Part shown: positions 11,241 through 21,244 of the stretch, piece after piece
How the letters are laid out: each line of letters begins with the position of its first letter
Position numbering within the stretch: the first letter of the stretch is position 1
NCBI GenBank assembly: GCA_003184365.1
Contig: NKYR01000054.1
Location: 6,482-70,481, forward strand
Source: Evernia prunastri
Taxonomy: Eukaryota > Ascomycota > Lecanoromycetes > Lecanorales > Parmeliaceae
Reading direction: 5' to 3'
Length of the DNA: 64,000 bases
Notes under the pieces: generated by a model
What the model was told of the DNA's origin: nothing
What the model saw: only the letters and a program-made list of their open reading frames with translations
Database searches by the model: none
Translations under genes and position numbers: made by a program

Positions 11241-11692
11241 TCATAAGTGCCCCGAGGTTTTCTCCAAAAATTCTTTCGCCTCGTTCACTTTCGTAGCCAA
11301 ATACGGACTTCCGCCCCGATCTGGATGGTTCAGCAGCATGAGTTGTCGATGATTCTTCCGTATCTTCTCTTTTGTAAGCATGCGCTCACTATCGACCGTG
11401 AAGTCAGCCCTCTTATCCGCACGTTCTTTGCTGTACTTGGGGTCCTACTTGAGCTGTAATATCAACGACGCCTCTCTCCTGTTCATCCTGGGCTCGAAGC
11501 CGCCTTTGTAGTAGGCCTTGCCCAACGCGCTCACCCCTGCTGCCCCACCGCGGTATTTCCTGAAGGCTAGTAGGCCCGCTCGTCCCTGCGCGTTCTTGTC
11601 AGCAGGCAGCTCGCTACGGAAAGACGTGGAAGAAGCTTTACGAAGAACGCAGCAGCGGCAACTCCTACCCCCGCTCCTAGCATCGCCAACAT
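11241..11692 (-). CDS. pam18: Pam18/Tim14, J-protein of the mitochondrial import motor
   Basis: An inner-membrane J-protein that stimulates mitochondrial Hsp70 at the TIM23 translocase, with Pam16 as partner. Exons are 11692-11642, 11585-11449 and 11388-11241 (111 aa); introns are 56 and 60 nt. The order is a hydrophobic N-terminal segment (MLAMLGAGVGVAAAAFFG), a short arginine-rich linker, and a J domain with FEPRMNRREA (helix I), RKNHRQLMLLNHPDRGG carrying the essential HPD, then YLATKVNEAKEFLE. Length and architecture match fungal Pam18. If the second intron is read as coding, an in-frame TAG appears directly after LQLK; removing it gives LQLNERMLTKEK, the family sequence. It is divergent from rlp24 with 273 bp between starts. 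Confidence 0.9.
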
Positions 11693-11965
11693 ACTCGAAC
11701 AAGGCTTGTCTCCGGAAGCCACTTTCTAGAATTTTGTCGTAAATCGAGAGAGGTCACTGCATCGCTACCTTCGGAACGTAAAACAAGAGTAGGAAGAAAG
11801 CTGGTTCGAGAGAGCGGCGATGTTGAATTTGCCCGCAAATTATTGCTAGTTTGCAAGAAGCTAGCGCCGGTCTCGTGATTTTCCGGTCTCGGTTTTTGAT
11901 ACTCGTACTCGCACGAAATTCCCCAGTATTTGCCCTAATAATTCAAAGTCCATAAAGACGCAAAG
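11693..11965. promoter_or_regulatory. Bidirectional promoter region, pam18 / rlp24
   Basis: This 273-bp gap lies between two divergent start codons and must hold both promoters and 5' leaders. No clear TATA box is visible, which is common for fungal housekeeping genes. Confidence 0.5.
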
Positions 11966-12812
11966 ATGAGAATTGAAACCTGTCCGTATGCTACTATAGA
12001 GAACGACAGGCTTGATACTGATATCTACGCTAGGTTACTTCTGTTCGCAGCCTGTCTATCCCTCCAAGGGTACCTCTGCCGTTTCCTATGGATTGGTTGG
12101 AAGCAAGCTGACAGAGGCAGGCATAGCTTTCGTGCGCAACGACGCCAAACAATTCCGATTTTGCAGATGTACGGTTCCCATTATGTTTCCCCTGAGTACG
12201 AAGTTCGATCAAGCTGATCCCTGCTGACACCCTCAATAGCAAAATGCCACAAGAATGCACGTTAACCCGCCTTCACAGAATCCGCTCACCTGCTAAACAT
12301 CCAACAGTTCAAGATGAAGCGCAACCCACGGAAAATGAAATGGACCAAAGCGTTCCGTGTAAGCTTCATCCCTTGTCCCGCTTCACCCATACGCGCAGCA
12401 GCTGATTTTCCCCCGCCAGAAATCCGCCGGCAAGGAAATGACCGTCGACACCACGCTTCAGTTCGCCGCTCGCCGCAACGTCCCTGTCCGCTACGACCGC
12501 AATCTTGTCTCCACAACGCTCAAGGCCATGCAACGGGTCTCGGAGATCCGGGCGAGGAGGGAGAAAGTCTTCTTCAAGAACCGCATGGCTGGGAACAAGG
12601 AGAGGGAGAGGGCTGCGAACAGGAAGCTGGTGGCTGAGAACGAACATTTGTTGGCGAGGCAGAGAGCGAGTGAGAGGTTGGCGGCGGAGGTGGAAGAGCC
12701 GTTGGAAGTCGAGGCGGTGGAGGTACCGGTGCAGAAGGTGAGGGAGAAGAAGAGGATGAAGCAGAGGCTGAGGGTTGGGGGTGGCGTGGAGGACTCGATG
12801 GATGTGGACTGA
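11966..12812 (+). CDS. rlp24: Rlp24, 60S pre-ribosome assembly factor (L24e family)
   Basis: A nucleolar placeholder for ribosomal protein eL24 that recruits the AAA-ATPase Drg1/Afg2 to cytoplasmic pre-60S particles. Exons are 11966-11981, 12034-12069, 12121-12168, 12240-12256, 12308-12358 and 12420-12812, giving 186 aa in frame. The spliced N-terminus has the zinc ribbon MRIETCYFCSQPVYPSKG with FVRNDAKQFRFCRSKCHKNF, then KMKRNPRKMKWTKAFR and the Rlp24-specific VPVRYDRNLVSTTLKAM and MAGNKERERAANRKLV. The tail is charged and coiled-coil-like. The first exon is only 16 nt. The intron at 12257-12307 must start with GC (AAT/GCACGT) to give the conserved KNFKMKR, so it is a probable GC-AG intron. 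It converges on the Par32-like gene, 100 bp away. Confidence 0.93.
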
Positions 12813-12912
12813 AATGCTGGTTCTTGATTTTTTTTACCATACCAAATGCTCAAAGCGTGGCGTTTGGATTACGATAGGATTGCTCTTTCTAAACCTTCTA
12901 TCTGTGGGCATC

Positions 12913-13435
12913 CTACTCGAGGCCTTCCCTCCCCAGATGTGCTTTTTCAGGCTCCTTCAACCCCATCTCCACATCCCTCACCACCTTTTCGTGCGCCTTC
13001 TCCTGAGCCTCCAGCGTATCCGTTTCCGCTTCCCTTTTGCCTTCATGCTCCGGAACTCTGTAATTGCCCGCCCCTCCACGGCCGTAATGTCCTAGCTCTG
13101 GAGGCTTGGTCTCCTCCAACGACGCAGTGACATCGACATTGGCGGTAGTGCCTGCTGCCAGCACATCTCTGGTCGTCACATTCCCAGCGCCTCCACGGCC
13201 CGATGTTGAGAATTTGCGGCCCTGGCTCTCCAAGTCTTCAGCCACTCCACTCGCGGCATTGCGCTGGGCTTCGACGTCCTGGTAAAAGAAGTCAGCGTGG
13301 TGGTTGGAGGGTTTGTTTCACAAAAACATGGGAGGGGTTTCTTCTCACCTTGGGAGTCACCTTGCAAGCCTTTTCCACGTCTTTGGGAGTGTAAAAATTA
13401 CCAGCTCCTCCTCTTCCGACCTTTTGATAGTCCAT
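12913..13435 (-). CDS. DUF3602 protein with Par32-type GRGGAGN repeats
   Basis: Exons are 13435-13349 and 13278-12913 (70-nt intron), giving 150 aa. Three GRGGAGN motifs are spread through the protein: one near residue 8, one in the middle after KFSTS, and one before YRVPEHEGK. The remainder is polar and probably disordered, ending in a Glu/Lys-rich tail. The motif defines DUF3602 (PF12223). The studied member is yeast Par32/Amu1, a TORC1-regulated phosphoprotein that inhibits ammonium permeases. Whether this gene has that role is inference, since many fungi carry several such genes. The ATG at 13435 was chosen because it starts directly before the first repeat. Confidence 0.8.
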
Positions 13436-13971
13436 CGTGCATGGGGGAGGTATGATAGGGTGTGATAGTGGTACCAACGTCACCTTGCGCTGCAGCGCAT
13501 GGGGACCGTTGCCAAGCCAAGAAGCCGGTCCCGAAGAATGCGTTTGTTGGTCCTCAAGCTACCTCGTCTTCGCATCACTCCTCTTTCGCATTCGTAGAGG
13601 CAGAGTGTCTTCCGAGAAACTTCATAACTGTACATATATATATTGTGGCTCGGTCGACTAATACGGCGCATCTGGATCGCCAAAAGGCGAGAGAAACCGA
13701 AAAGCCAAGAGATCCGTCTTCTACTGTGATCCGCTTTACTCCGCTGTCAACCACCTTCTTCATTGGTACGAGGTAGAGTGTGCTTCCGACTTTATGCAAG
13801 TTTCGATGATTCTAGTATCTGATCTCATCTATTTGATAGAGCGGTGGTAGCTCTGAGACCTTATCCCCTGACCTTGAGAAATTTCCCTCGCCTTTTTCCG
13901 ATATCTACTTTTGCCCCCAGCTTTATCCCCCATCAAGAAGTCTCAGCGAAAAGGCTTTCCCATCCCCAATT
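13436..13971. promoter_or_regulatory. Divergent intergenic region, DUF3602 gene / Zn2Cys6 gene
   Basis: The 536 bp between two divergent start codons contain a CATATATATTGT stretch near 13632. I see no defined binding site. Confidence 0.4.
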
Positions 13972-15404
13972 ATGGTTTCACGAAAGAGCCATCCAAAGAG
14001 TCGCAACGGTTGTGCCAACTGCAAGAAGAGGCGAATCAAGGTAAATGTTTCTGTTATCCCGGCTCTTTCATGCTTGGTAGCGCCTTGTAAAAGTATTTGG
14101 GAGTAGCCTTACTGACGCTTTACAACCTTTGCTGCTACCAGTGCGACGAAGTCAGGCCTCGATGCTCCAATTGCGAGAAACACTCGATAACCTGCGACTT
14201 CTCCTCACACGCACCCAAGAGCCCGTCAACATCGTCACCGCAAGAACGTCGACACCGTAATTCGGATGCCAAATCGGGGCCGTCGGTGCAAGGCAGCTCG
14301 AGCGATAATTCTCCTGCACTGCTGCAGTCTCAGCAGTCTTTATTCGATGGTCCAAAATCCCAGCTGCCGCCTTTACAGATGGCGGAACTCGAGCTATTAC
14401 ACCACTTTACCACGGAAACCTGCTACACCCTTTCAGACCGACGTGAATCGCACGAGCTGTGGAGGGTCACCGTTCCCCAGGTAGCTTTTGAACACGACTT
14501 CCTGATGCGTGGTATACTTGCCATATCCGCACTTCACCTCAGCTGCCTGAGACCGGACAAACAGACTTACTGGGGTCACGTAGCCGCCAAGCAGCAAGAC
14601 GCCGCGCTAAGTTCTTTCCGGCAGATCATGACAAAGATGGACCAATCGAACTGCGATGCTTTCCTTGCACTCTCTTCACTGATCGTGGTTTACGGCTTCG
14701 AGTCTCCGAAGAATTCTGACAGCCTTGGAATGTTCAACTATAAGGGTCAAGATTCTGATGAGTGGCTTCCCCTAATCCGCGGCGTCAACTCGATTATCAT
14801 GTCTGTTTGGCCGTGGATCAAGAACGGTCGGCTGAGCGGTCTTCTCCATGACCATGTCCAGGAGCCGCCTCGGACCGAGCTCCCGAATGTTCTGAGTGAG
14901 CAACTCTCACACCTCGAGAGCATGTGCGATCGCGCTTCAGGTGGTGCCGAGGCGGTCAACGCCTACAGAGCCGCCCTGGAAACGCTCAGAATTGTGTTCG
15001 TAAGGATGAACAACAGGCCAGCCTACGAATGTGAAATTTCGATTGCATTCTTGTGGCCGGTCATGTTACCGCAAGAGTATATTACGATGTTGAACGTGAA
15101 AAGGCCGGAGGCACTCATCATACTGGCCCACTACTGTGTCATCCTCCACCATCTCGACGACTACTGGTGGATGAGGGGTTGGGCAATGCATATTATTGAC
15201 AACATCCATCGTGAGCTTGACGAAAGTTGGCTTTACTTTATTCAATGGCCCACCAATGTTATCTCTGTTGATCAGAAGCTCCTCACCAATGGAACTTTGC
15301 AGAATCCAATTTCTGGGAATCGTGTCAGCAACGATTTCAATACAGCACTAGATTCATCACTAAGCATTCCGAGAGAACGGCTCAAAGCCGAGAATGACCG
15401 ATGA
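13972..15404 (+). CDS. Zn2Cys6 transcription factor (sterol-uptake-regulator-like architecture)
   Basis: A nuclear regulator of 443 aa in two exons, 13972-14040 and 14142-15404; the 101-nt intron splits the zinc cluster between RRIK and CDE. The cluster at residues 14-41 is complete (C14, C17, C24, C31, C34, C41; NGCANCKKRRIK then CDEVRPRCSNC). After a Ser/Pro/Gln-rich linker comes a helical domain starting LELLHHFTTETC. It has the FLMRGILAISALHL, LIRGVNSI and HLDDYWWMRGW segments typical of the short fungal regulators related to yeast Upc2. The final part after WPTNVISVDQK is not conserved-looking. The target genes are unknown. Confidence 0.88.
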
Positions 15405-17267
15405 AGGCCGCGGACTCGCTCTATCCTCCACCGCAACACCAATCACGAAGCCACCCGGCCAAGGTTGCGTCTGTCGTCTATGGGCCAACCTTTATGGGTC
15501 TCTCGGGTCGTGTTGGTTTGCTTTGATCTTGCTGCCTCGCCGGTTTTGCGGCATATGTTCGATGATTGCTACAATCAGCAGCGGAGAGCGCCTTTAGTAA
15601 GGTAATTCCACATATTTTTGAGGTTTGCCGGAGGGTCGTATCAGCTATCCGAATATGGAAAGTTCGGGAGGGCGGGACAGAGACTTTGGGCTAGAACGGC
15701 GAGACCCTGCGGAGGCAGCGATTGGGTCTCCACTCGATAGCGCGGTGGCTTGAGATGGTGTGCAGTGTGGCCGAGAGATCGCGGAGGCCACCCTTAAAAG
15801 GCGGTGCTGTTGGTCGACACGTTTTAATATGTAGGCCGAGTTACCTCGAAACTCTAATGTGATGGAGAGTGAGAGAAAGGATGGGGGATTTTACGGAGAA
15901 AATTATGAAGAGAATGCTGATTTGAAGGGAAAGATGGAGAAGGCAGGAGAATAGGAGGAGTGTGAGGGGATGGCTTTTGATTGGGTTTGCTGGGTCGAGA
16001 GCTTCGGATTGCCCGCATTAAAAAAAGAAATTCGGGAAAGGGATCAGCGGTGTGGCGCTTTCTTTTTTCTTTTTAATTATTGGGCTAGGCAGGATATGTT
16101 TTAGCCAGGTACCGTATTTAGGAACGGAGGTACGTGGTCGGCAGCAAGAGTCAGGACCCGAGGTTCGAGCTGAAGTACTTTGTGCTTCGTGCAGGTGCAG
16201 GGGCAGGGGCAGGTGCTTCGTGCTTCGTGCTGGTGGGGCGAACATGTGGTGGTGGAAGAAAAAGTTTGTAGGTACGGAGTAAGCTGAGACCAATTCGATA
16301 AGTGTAAGGTACAACACATGATGAAGATGATTTTGGATGGTAAATCCTTTAGCATGTATTCGTGACCATGTAAAGTACTCCGTAGCTTAGTTATTATTCA
16401 AACATCAATGAATTTATTATTAACTTATCATCGAAATTTGAGGGATTGTCATGCTTCAGCTCTCTCTCTCAACTCACCTCACTTAAAGTATTGTCAAAGG
16501 TTCGGAAGCAATCTGCTGACCTTAATTATTTTAATTATTCTTTGCCTTATTTTATTATCTTGCCATCAATGATCATTTCATATACCTAAGGTACCTAGTC
16601 ACCCACCGAGCCAGGTAACGGAGGGATCGCCCCTAAAAGTCTAGCCTCTCTAAGCTTTAGCATCTTAGTCCCTTTTTGCACCACCCCCGCAGCTGTCTAG
16701 GTCAATCAATGCAAGCCAAGCTCGTCTGCAGCAGCTTTCTTCTTTATTATTATTATTATTATTATTATTATTTTTCCTCTTCCTAATAATCCTCCTTCCT
16801 TCCTTCCTTCCTTCTTTCTTTCTTCTAATTGCAATGCTTCTTCGTCTCTTTGCTCAACTCTACCATCTCACCGGTCAACCTCTCATTCCTTCAGTCTTAA
16901 CACAATTGCATTGCCTGCAGTGGATTCCGTTGTCTCAGGCTGCGCCTCGCTCTTGATCACGAACCAGCAAGGCTACCTACAACCGGCTTTTGACAACTAC
17001 CGTCGTTTGATAAGAACTAAACCTCTCTCACTGCCACTGGCAATACCATCTGCTGCTTTACACTCCACAACCCTCCACACCTGACCCTAATCTACCCGTT
17101 CGGAAATACAACCAGTACTCAGACGTGTGTCACCTGCAGTCACCAAACCGATCCCGATATCACGCATGTTGCTTATGACCCAAGCTCGATAAAACTGTAA
17201 CCCGTTGGCTCTCGAGGTCTGGCTTGTTGATCAGAGCCATCGACCAAGAGAGCCGATTTACCCCACC
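15405..17267. other. Intergenic region with microsatellites; leader of the C2H2 gene
   Basis: No gene is supported. The stretch holds AT-rich DNA at 16360-16600, imperfect CAGGTG/GGGCAG repeats at about 16190-16230, a TTA microsatellite at about 16743-16780 and CCTT runs at about 16790-16825. From about 16830 to 17267 the pyrimidine-rich, ATG-poor sequence looks like promoter and 5' leader of the next gene. Confidence 0.5.
16743..16825. repeat. TTA and CCTT microsatellites
   Basis: An ATT/TTA trinucleotide run of about 38 bp is followed, after some 10 bases, by CCTT/CTTT tetranucleotide runs. Confidence 0.9.
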
Positions 17268-18871
17268 ATGGCCAGCTACAAGGTACTTTCCCTCTCAACT
17301 CGAAGACAAAGGACTGTCGGATTAATTGTTTATTTGAGCAGGAACCCCAAGTCAACCGCCCTCAGAGCTCCCATAGACTGTCGGTGACCTCCACATCCTC
17401 TTCCAATGTGCCCATACGTCATGCTACATCAAGACACCACTCCCACTCGGTCTCTTTTGGGGCGGTCAATCCGTCCCACCGAGTCACCAGACGCAAGAGC
17501 ATGAATACAAGTGCAGTAAATAACGTCGCTGCCATTGCAGCTGCACTTGGTGACATGGATGAGAAGGGTTCTGCTTCCTCAAAACGCGGAAGCTTGAACT
17601 TGAAGACCGCTGCAACCAGCCGAGGCGTCGAGTCCAGCAGACATGGTAGTACTAGCCGTGACAGATTTGCTTTGGGTGGGCTCTTGGGTAATGCCGAGAA
17701 CTCCAACGAAGAAGCCATGGACGATCAAGAGTCCGCGGTCGAAGACGACTTGCTGCCAAATGAGAATGTGAGCACCGAATCGAAAGCAAGAGCAAGGCGT
17801 GCCAGCGAAGGCTCATACCTTACAAAGAACGAGGGCAAACGGTCAAGCGGTGAATTGAGATGCGATAAATGCGGAAAGGGTTACAAGCATAGCAGCTGTT
17901 TGACGAAGCACCTGTCAGTATATTCTGGTCTTTCCGTCATCCAGCTGTTTGCTCGTACCTTTGTCCCCTGAGTACCTGTGTACCTGTGTCCCTGGTGTTG
18001 TCAATGCTCCTTGGGATCCGTTACACTCTGATATCCAAGAGCTTCTTTATTGACCTTTGGTTTTTGCAGGTGGGAGCATACCCCTGAATGGACATACACA
18101 TCAAAGCTTCTTATATCCAAGCATCAGCAAGTCCAATTGCTCCAAGCTGCCTCGGTACTGGTTGAGATGAATCAAAACGCTATAGCAGCCGAAGACGTAA
18201 CGAAGACATCAGACAGCGATCACTCATCTGCCTCTCCTGCCGCATCCGGGTTTTCGGACGTAAGAGAAGAAGAGTACTATATTAGCTCAGCTGAGACCAC
18301 GCCTCCTCCCATGAACGACAATTACGCCGTGATGGAGGACGCAGACTACGGTCGAAGCAAGAGACACAGCGGCAACAGCTCTTCCTTCTCGAGGTCGTAC
18401 CAATCTGCTCCGTCATTCTCACTGCCCGCTGGTAACAGTCTCAGCCACTACCATCAACAGGGGAGACCGCCCTCATCTGGAGTCGCCTCGGCAGAAATAG
18501 ACGAGGAAGAAGCTGGCTTGGTGGCTGCCGTTGAGTCGTTGTGCAGCTTTGGTACCCCAAGAAATGGCCTTGTCCATTTGCCTGATGATGTTCCGCCGGT
18601 GCCTCCTGTGCCTGCTAAGTACCGTGAGTACAACGCCAACCGGCTATCTGGCAATCTAGGACAATTGCCAGAATTAGGCTTGTCAGTCCCATCATATCAG
18701 CGGCTCTCGGATGAACGAGACATGAAGATGGGCAATAGCCACGTTGTTCAAGTTCATGAGGACTACGATTACGATGATCGTGCCATGTCTCATGGCCGAA
18801 GTGACGAAGAGGACGATGGAGTTTTTGGGGCAATGGAGGGTGTGACTCACGGGCGCCTTCTCCGTGCATGA
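17268..18871 (+). CDS. C2H2 zinc-finger protein, conserved in filamentous fungi
   Basis: Exons are 17268-17282 (MASYK), 17342-17913 and 18070-18871, giving 462 aa. One C2H2 finger lies around residues 178-199 (CDKCGKGYKHSSCLTKH then LWEH) and is interrupted by the 156-nt second intron. It is followed directly by the conserved block WTYTSKLLISKHQQVQLLQA. The N-terminal half is Ser/Arg-rich, with a basic stretch. The C-terminal half is acidic and Ser/Pro-rich with short Pro runs (DDVPPVPPVPAKYREYN). A single finger plus the SKHQQVQLLQAASVLV helix is a recurring fungal arrangement; I infer a nuclear regulator but know no assigned target. The ATG at 17268 follows CCACC, a good initiation context. 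Confidence 0.85.
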
Positions 18872-19897
18872 CTTGAAAGGTTCAAGCAAAGCAAAGAGAA
18901 CCCTCACCTTGACCGGGAAAGCACAAGCACTGAAACACTCAGCATTAACACTATCGCGATACTCTCATTTTTCTTTGGATCTTATCATGTAACAATGCGT
19001 TGTATATTCAAACCAAACATGGTGCATCCTGTCTCCGCAGATCAGTCTCCAGCACCGAAGAGTGGGTCTTCTTGTAAGTCTACGAGGTTAAAGTGGAGAT
19101 TCAGAATCAGCGTCGAGCAGACACTTTGTTACATCTTCGTTTGAGAGCATGCGTTGGATGTACGCTCTGTCTAAATGGTAGCATTACGAGTCCAATCTAC
19201 ATAAAGTTTCTTATTTGTGTGACTGTGTTAAAGAAGATGCGTCTTTCCTCAATTTCGAAATTCCTTGGCCCCTGGCTGAGGTGGGATATTCTCTGCATTC
19301 ACCCGCTAACTAATTTCATTCCTTTTTGGCGACCAACCACAGACGCCCCTGCGGAAGCAGCCTTTGATTCCCTTTGAAATTGCATCTCCCCCTCTTCGCC
19401 TCGGAGGTATGTGAAAGTGTGGCGAGGATGTCTAAAGACAGGACACGGTCCGATCAGCGCTCCCAGGAAGCCTCCAGGAAGCCTCCCGATTGGCTTCCAA
19501 TCTGCCTGCTATCTCTCTCGGTTTCACTCCCGGTCGTCATGAGCCATTACCGCCTTTCTCTCTCGTGTATCCCTGTGAGTAAGTAAAGACATGGGTCGAG
19601 ATGCCTGGGTACCCTTGCCTTGCCTTACTTGGGAAGTATGCTTACGCTCGTGCTCGAGGCTGGACTGCTGATTTGCTCGGCGCTCTGTTTCGAAGAAGGT
19701 ATGGATGGGCTGGTTGGTGTGTTATTGGTTAGTGTTAATGTGTGATGTGTAATGAAGGAAGGAAGGAGGCGTGTAAGGTAAGGTATGGTAGTGTGGTGTG
19801 ATGCACCTGCTTTGGTCATTGTGGTCCTTGCATTCGTAATTCGTGCCTATTCATTTCCTGGTGCCTTTCGTCTTTGAGGAGGGGAGGGGAGGGGAGG
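18872..19897. other. Intergenic region
   Basis: I see no supported gene. Short frames at 19093-19586 (plus) and 19625-19819 (minus) have no recognisable features. A GGGGA run occurs at about 19880-19900. Confidence 0.5.
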
Positions 19898-20776
19898 GGA
19901 GCATTCACTGTGCCTGTGCCGCTTTTCTGGATATATAAACCTCCCAGATTCACCCACCTTTCTTCCTTCTTTGCATCTTACAACTACTTGCACATCTTCT
20001 CCAAGCAATTCATCTGCAGCGTTCATTTGCTATTGCTTTATTCCCTTTTCGATGAAGTGACATCGTTTGGGGATATTCTTTGGTAACATTCATTCCCCAT
20101 TCCCTCCTTCATTTTTCGCCCATTCACATTGCTGAGGGCCATTCACTGGGCGGCATCGTTGGGTATTTAAACCTCCGAATTCTCCCCACCTTTCTTCTTC
20201 TTTGCAGGTTGCAACTACTGTACTACCTATACTCTTCAGCGTCAAATACGAGGCATTTACTTGTATATCTTTATCAAGTGTTTATCTACGACATTTATTC
20301 TTTATTTCTTGTTCCTTTCGGCCAAGTTATGTCCTTTAGGAATATTCATTTCGACCAAGTCACATGCTTTAGGAATATTCATTCGCAACATCCAATTCTT
20401 ATTCCTTTCCACCCATTCACATCTTCCCTCGGGACCATTCACTGGGCGGCATCCTTGGGTATTTAAACCCCCAAAATTTCCCGTCTTCTTTCTCTTTGCA
20501 TCTTGCAACTCTATAGTACTACCTATACCTTACCCTTCATTACCAAATACCTTCTATTTGCACATCTTCAAACATTCATCTTCAAACATTCATCTTCAAA
20601 CATTCATCTACAACATTCATTCTCCATTCCTCCTTCCTTTTCCACCCATTCACATCTTCTCTCGGGGCCATTCACCGCGCGGCATCCTTGAATATATAAG
20701 AACCCCCAAATTCTCCCACCTTCTTCCTCTTTGCATCTTACAACTACAACTCAGAGCGACTGTCACCTTTTTATAG
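19898..20776 (+). promoter_or_regulatory. Four reiterated TATA-box modules
   Basis: Four diverged copies of one module lie head to tail. Each has, in order, a CATTCAC(TGGGCGGCATC)-like block, a TATA element, CCTCC/CCCCC, a C/T-rich stretch with CTTCTT, then TTTGCATCTT(A/G)CAACT. The TATA elements are at about 19931 (ATATATAAAC), 20164 (TATTTAAAC), 20460 (TATTTAAAC) and 20693 (TATATAAG), spaced 230-296 bp. Smaller repeats sit between them: TTTAGGAATATTCATT twice near 20336 and 20370, and four CTTCAAACATTCAT-type 14-mers at about 20565-20620. The last module ends next to an ATG at 20777. Promoter function is inferred from layout only. Confidence 0.5.
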
Positions 20777-21244
20777 ATGGAAAAAGATGTCAACAAAAAG
20801 CAGCAGGGTCCGTCTGGAGAAGTCGACCCGGATGAGCCGACAACGATAGTAAGGTTCCTACGTTCTTTAAAGTTATTTGGATGCTTTGATGTCGTTTGCT
20901 GACGATGAGAACAGATCGTAATAACACCAGCTTCAAACCGATGTGTCAACAATCTATGAGACACATATATGCACAAGACCAGTCCGAGCTCCGCAGCATA
21001 TTCAATGGGAGTATCTTCCGGCGAAACTCCACCTCGGAAGGTCAGCCAGTGCGCCAGACATCATGACCAGTGTCGCCTTTATTTCTCCGACCACTATTCG
21101 CCTTGGAGAGTTTACGACTCAGCCGACGGCCAACATTGGTCGTCACATCACGGTGTTGGGATTGGGAAAGGGATTCCTCTGGAGTGGATGTCGATCGAGT
21201 TTTCCGCGTGGTGGGCTCAGTTTCATGCCAAATGCCCAAACTGA
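20777..21244 (+). CDS. Hypothetical small protein downstream of TATA modules (model uncertain)
   Basis: The ATG at 20777 opens a short hydrophilic segment (MEKDVNKKQQGPSGEVDPDE) ending at a GTAAGG donor. In the same phase, the frame at 20969-21244 encodes a Cys/His/Trp-rich sequence with QCARHHDQCRLYF, GVGIGKGIPLEWM and EFSAWWAQFHAKCPN before a TGA. An acceptor at 20977 (CACAAG) would join the two in frame; the better-looking acceptor at 20914 gives an early stop. I recognise no family. No signal peptide is evident. It may be the intact 5' end of a longer gene that is broken downstream. Confidence 0.25.
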
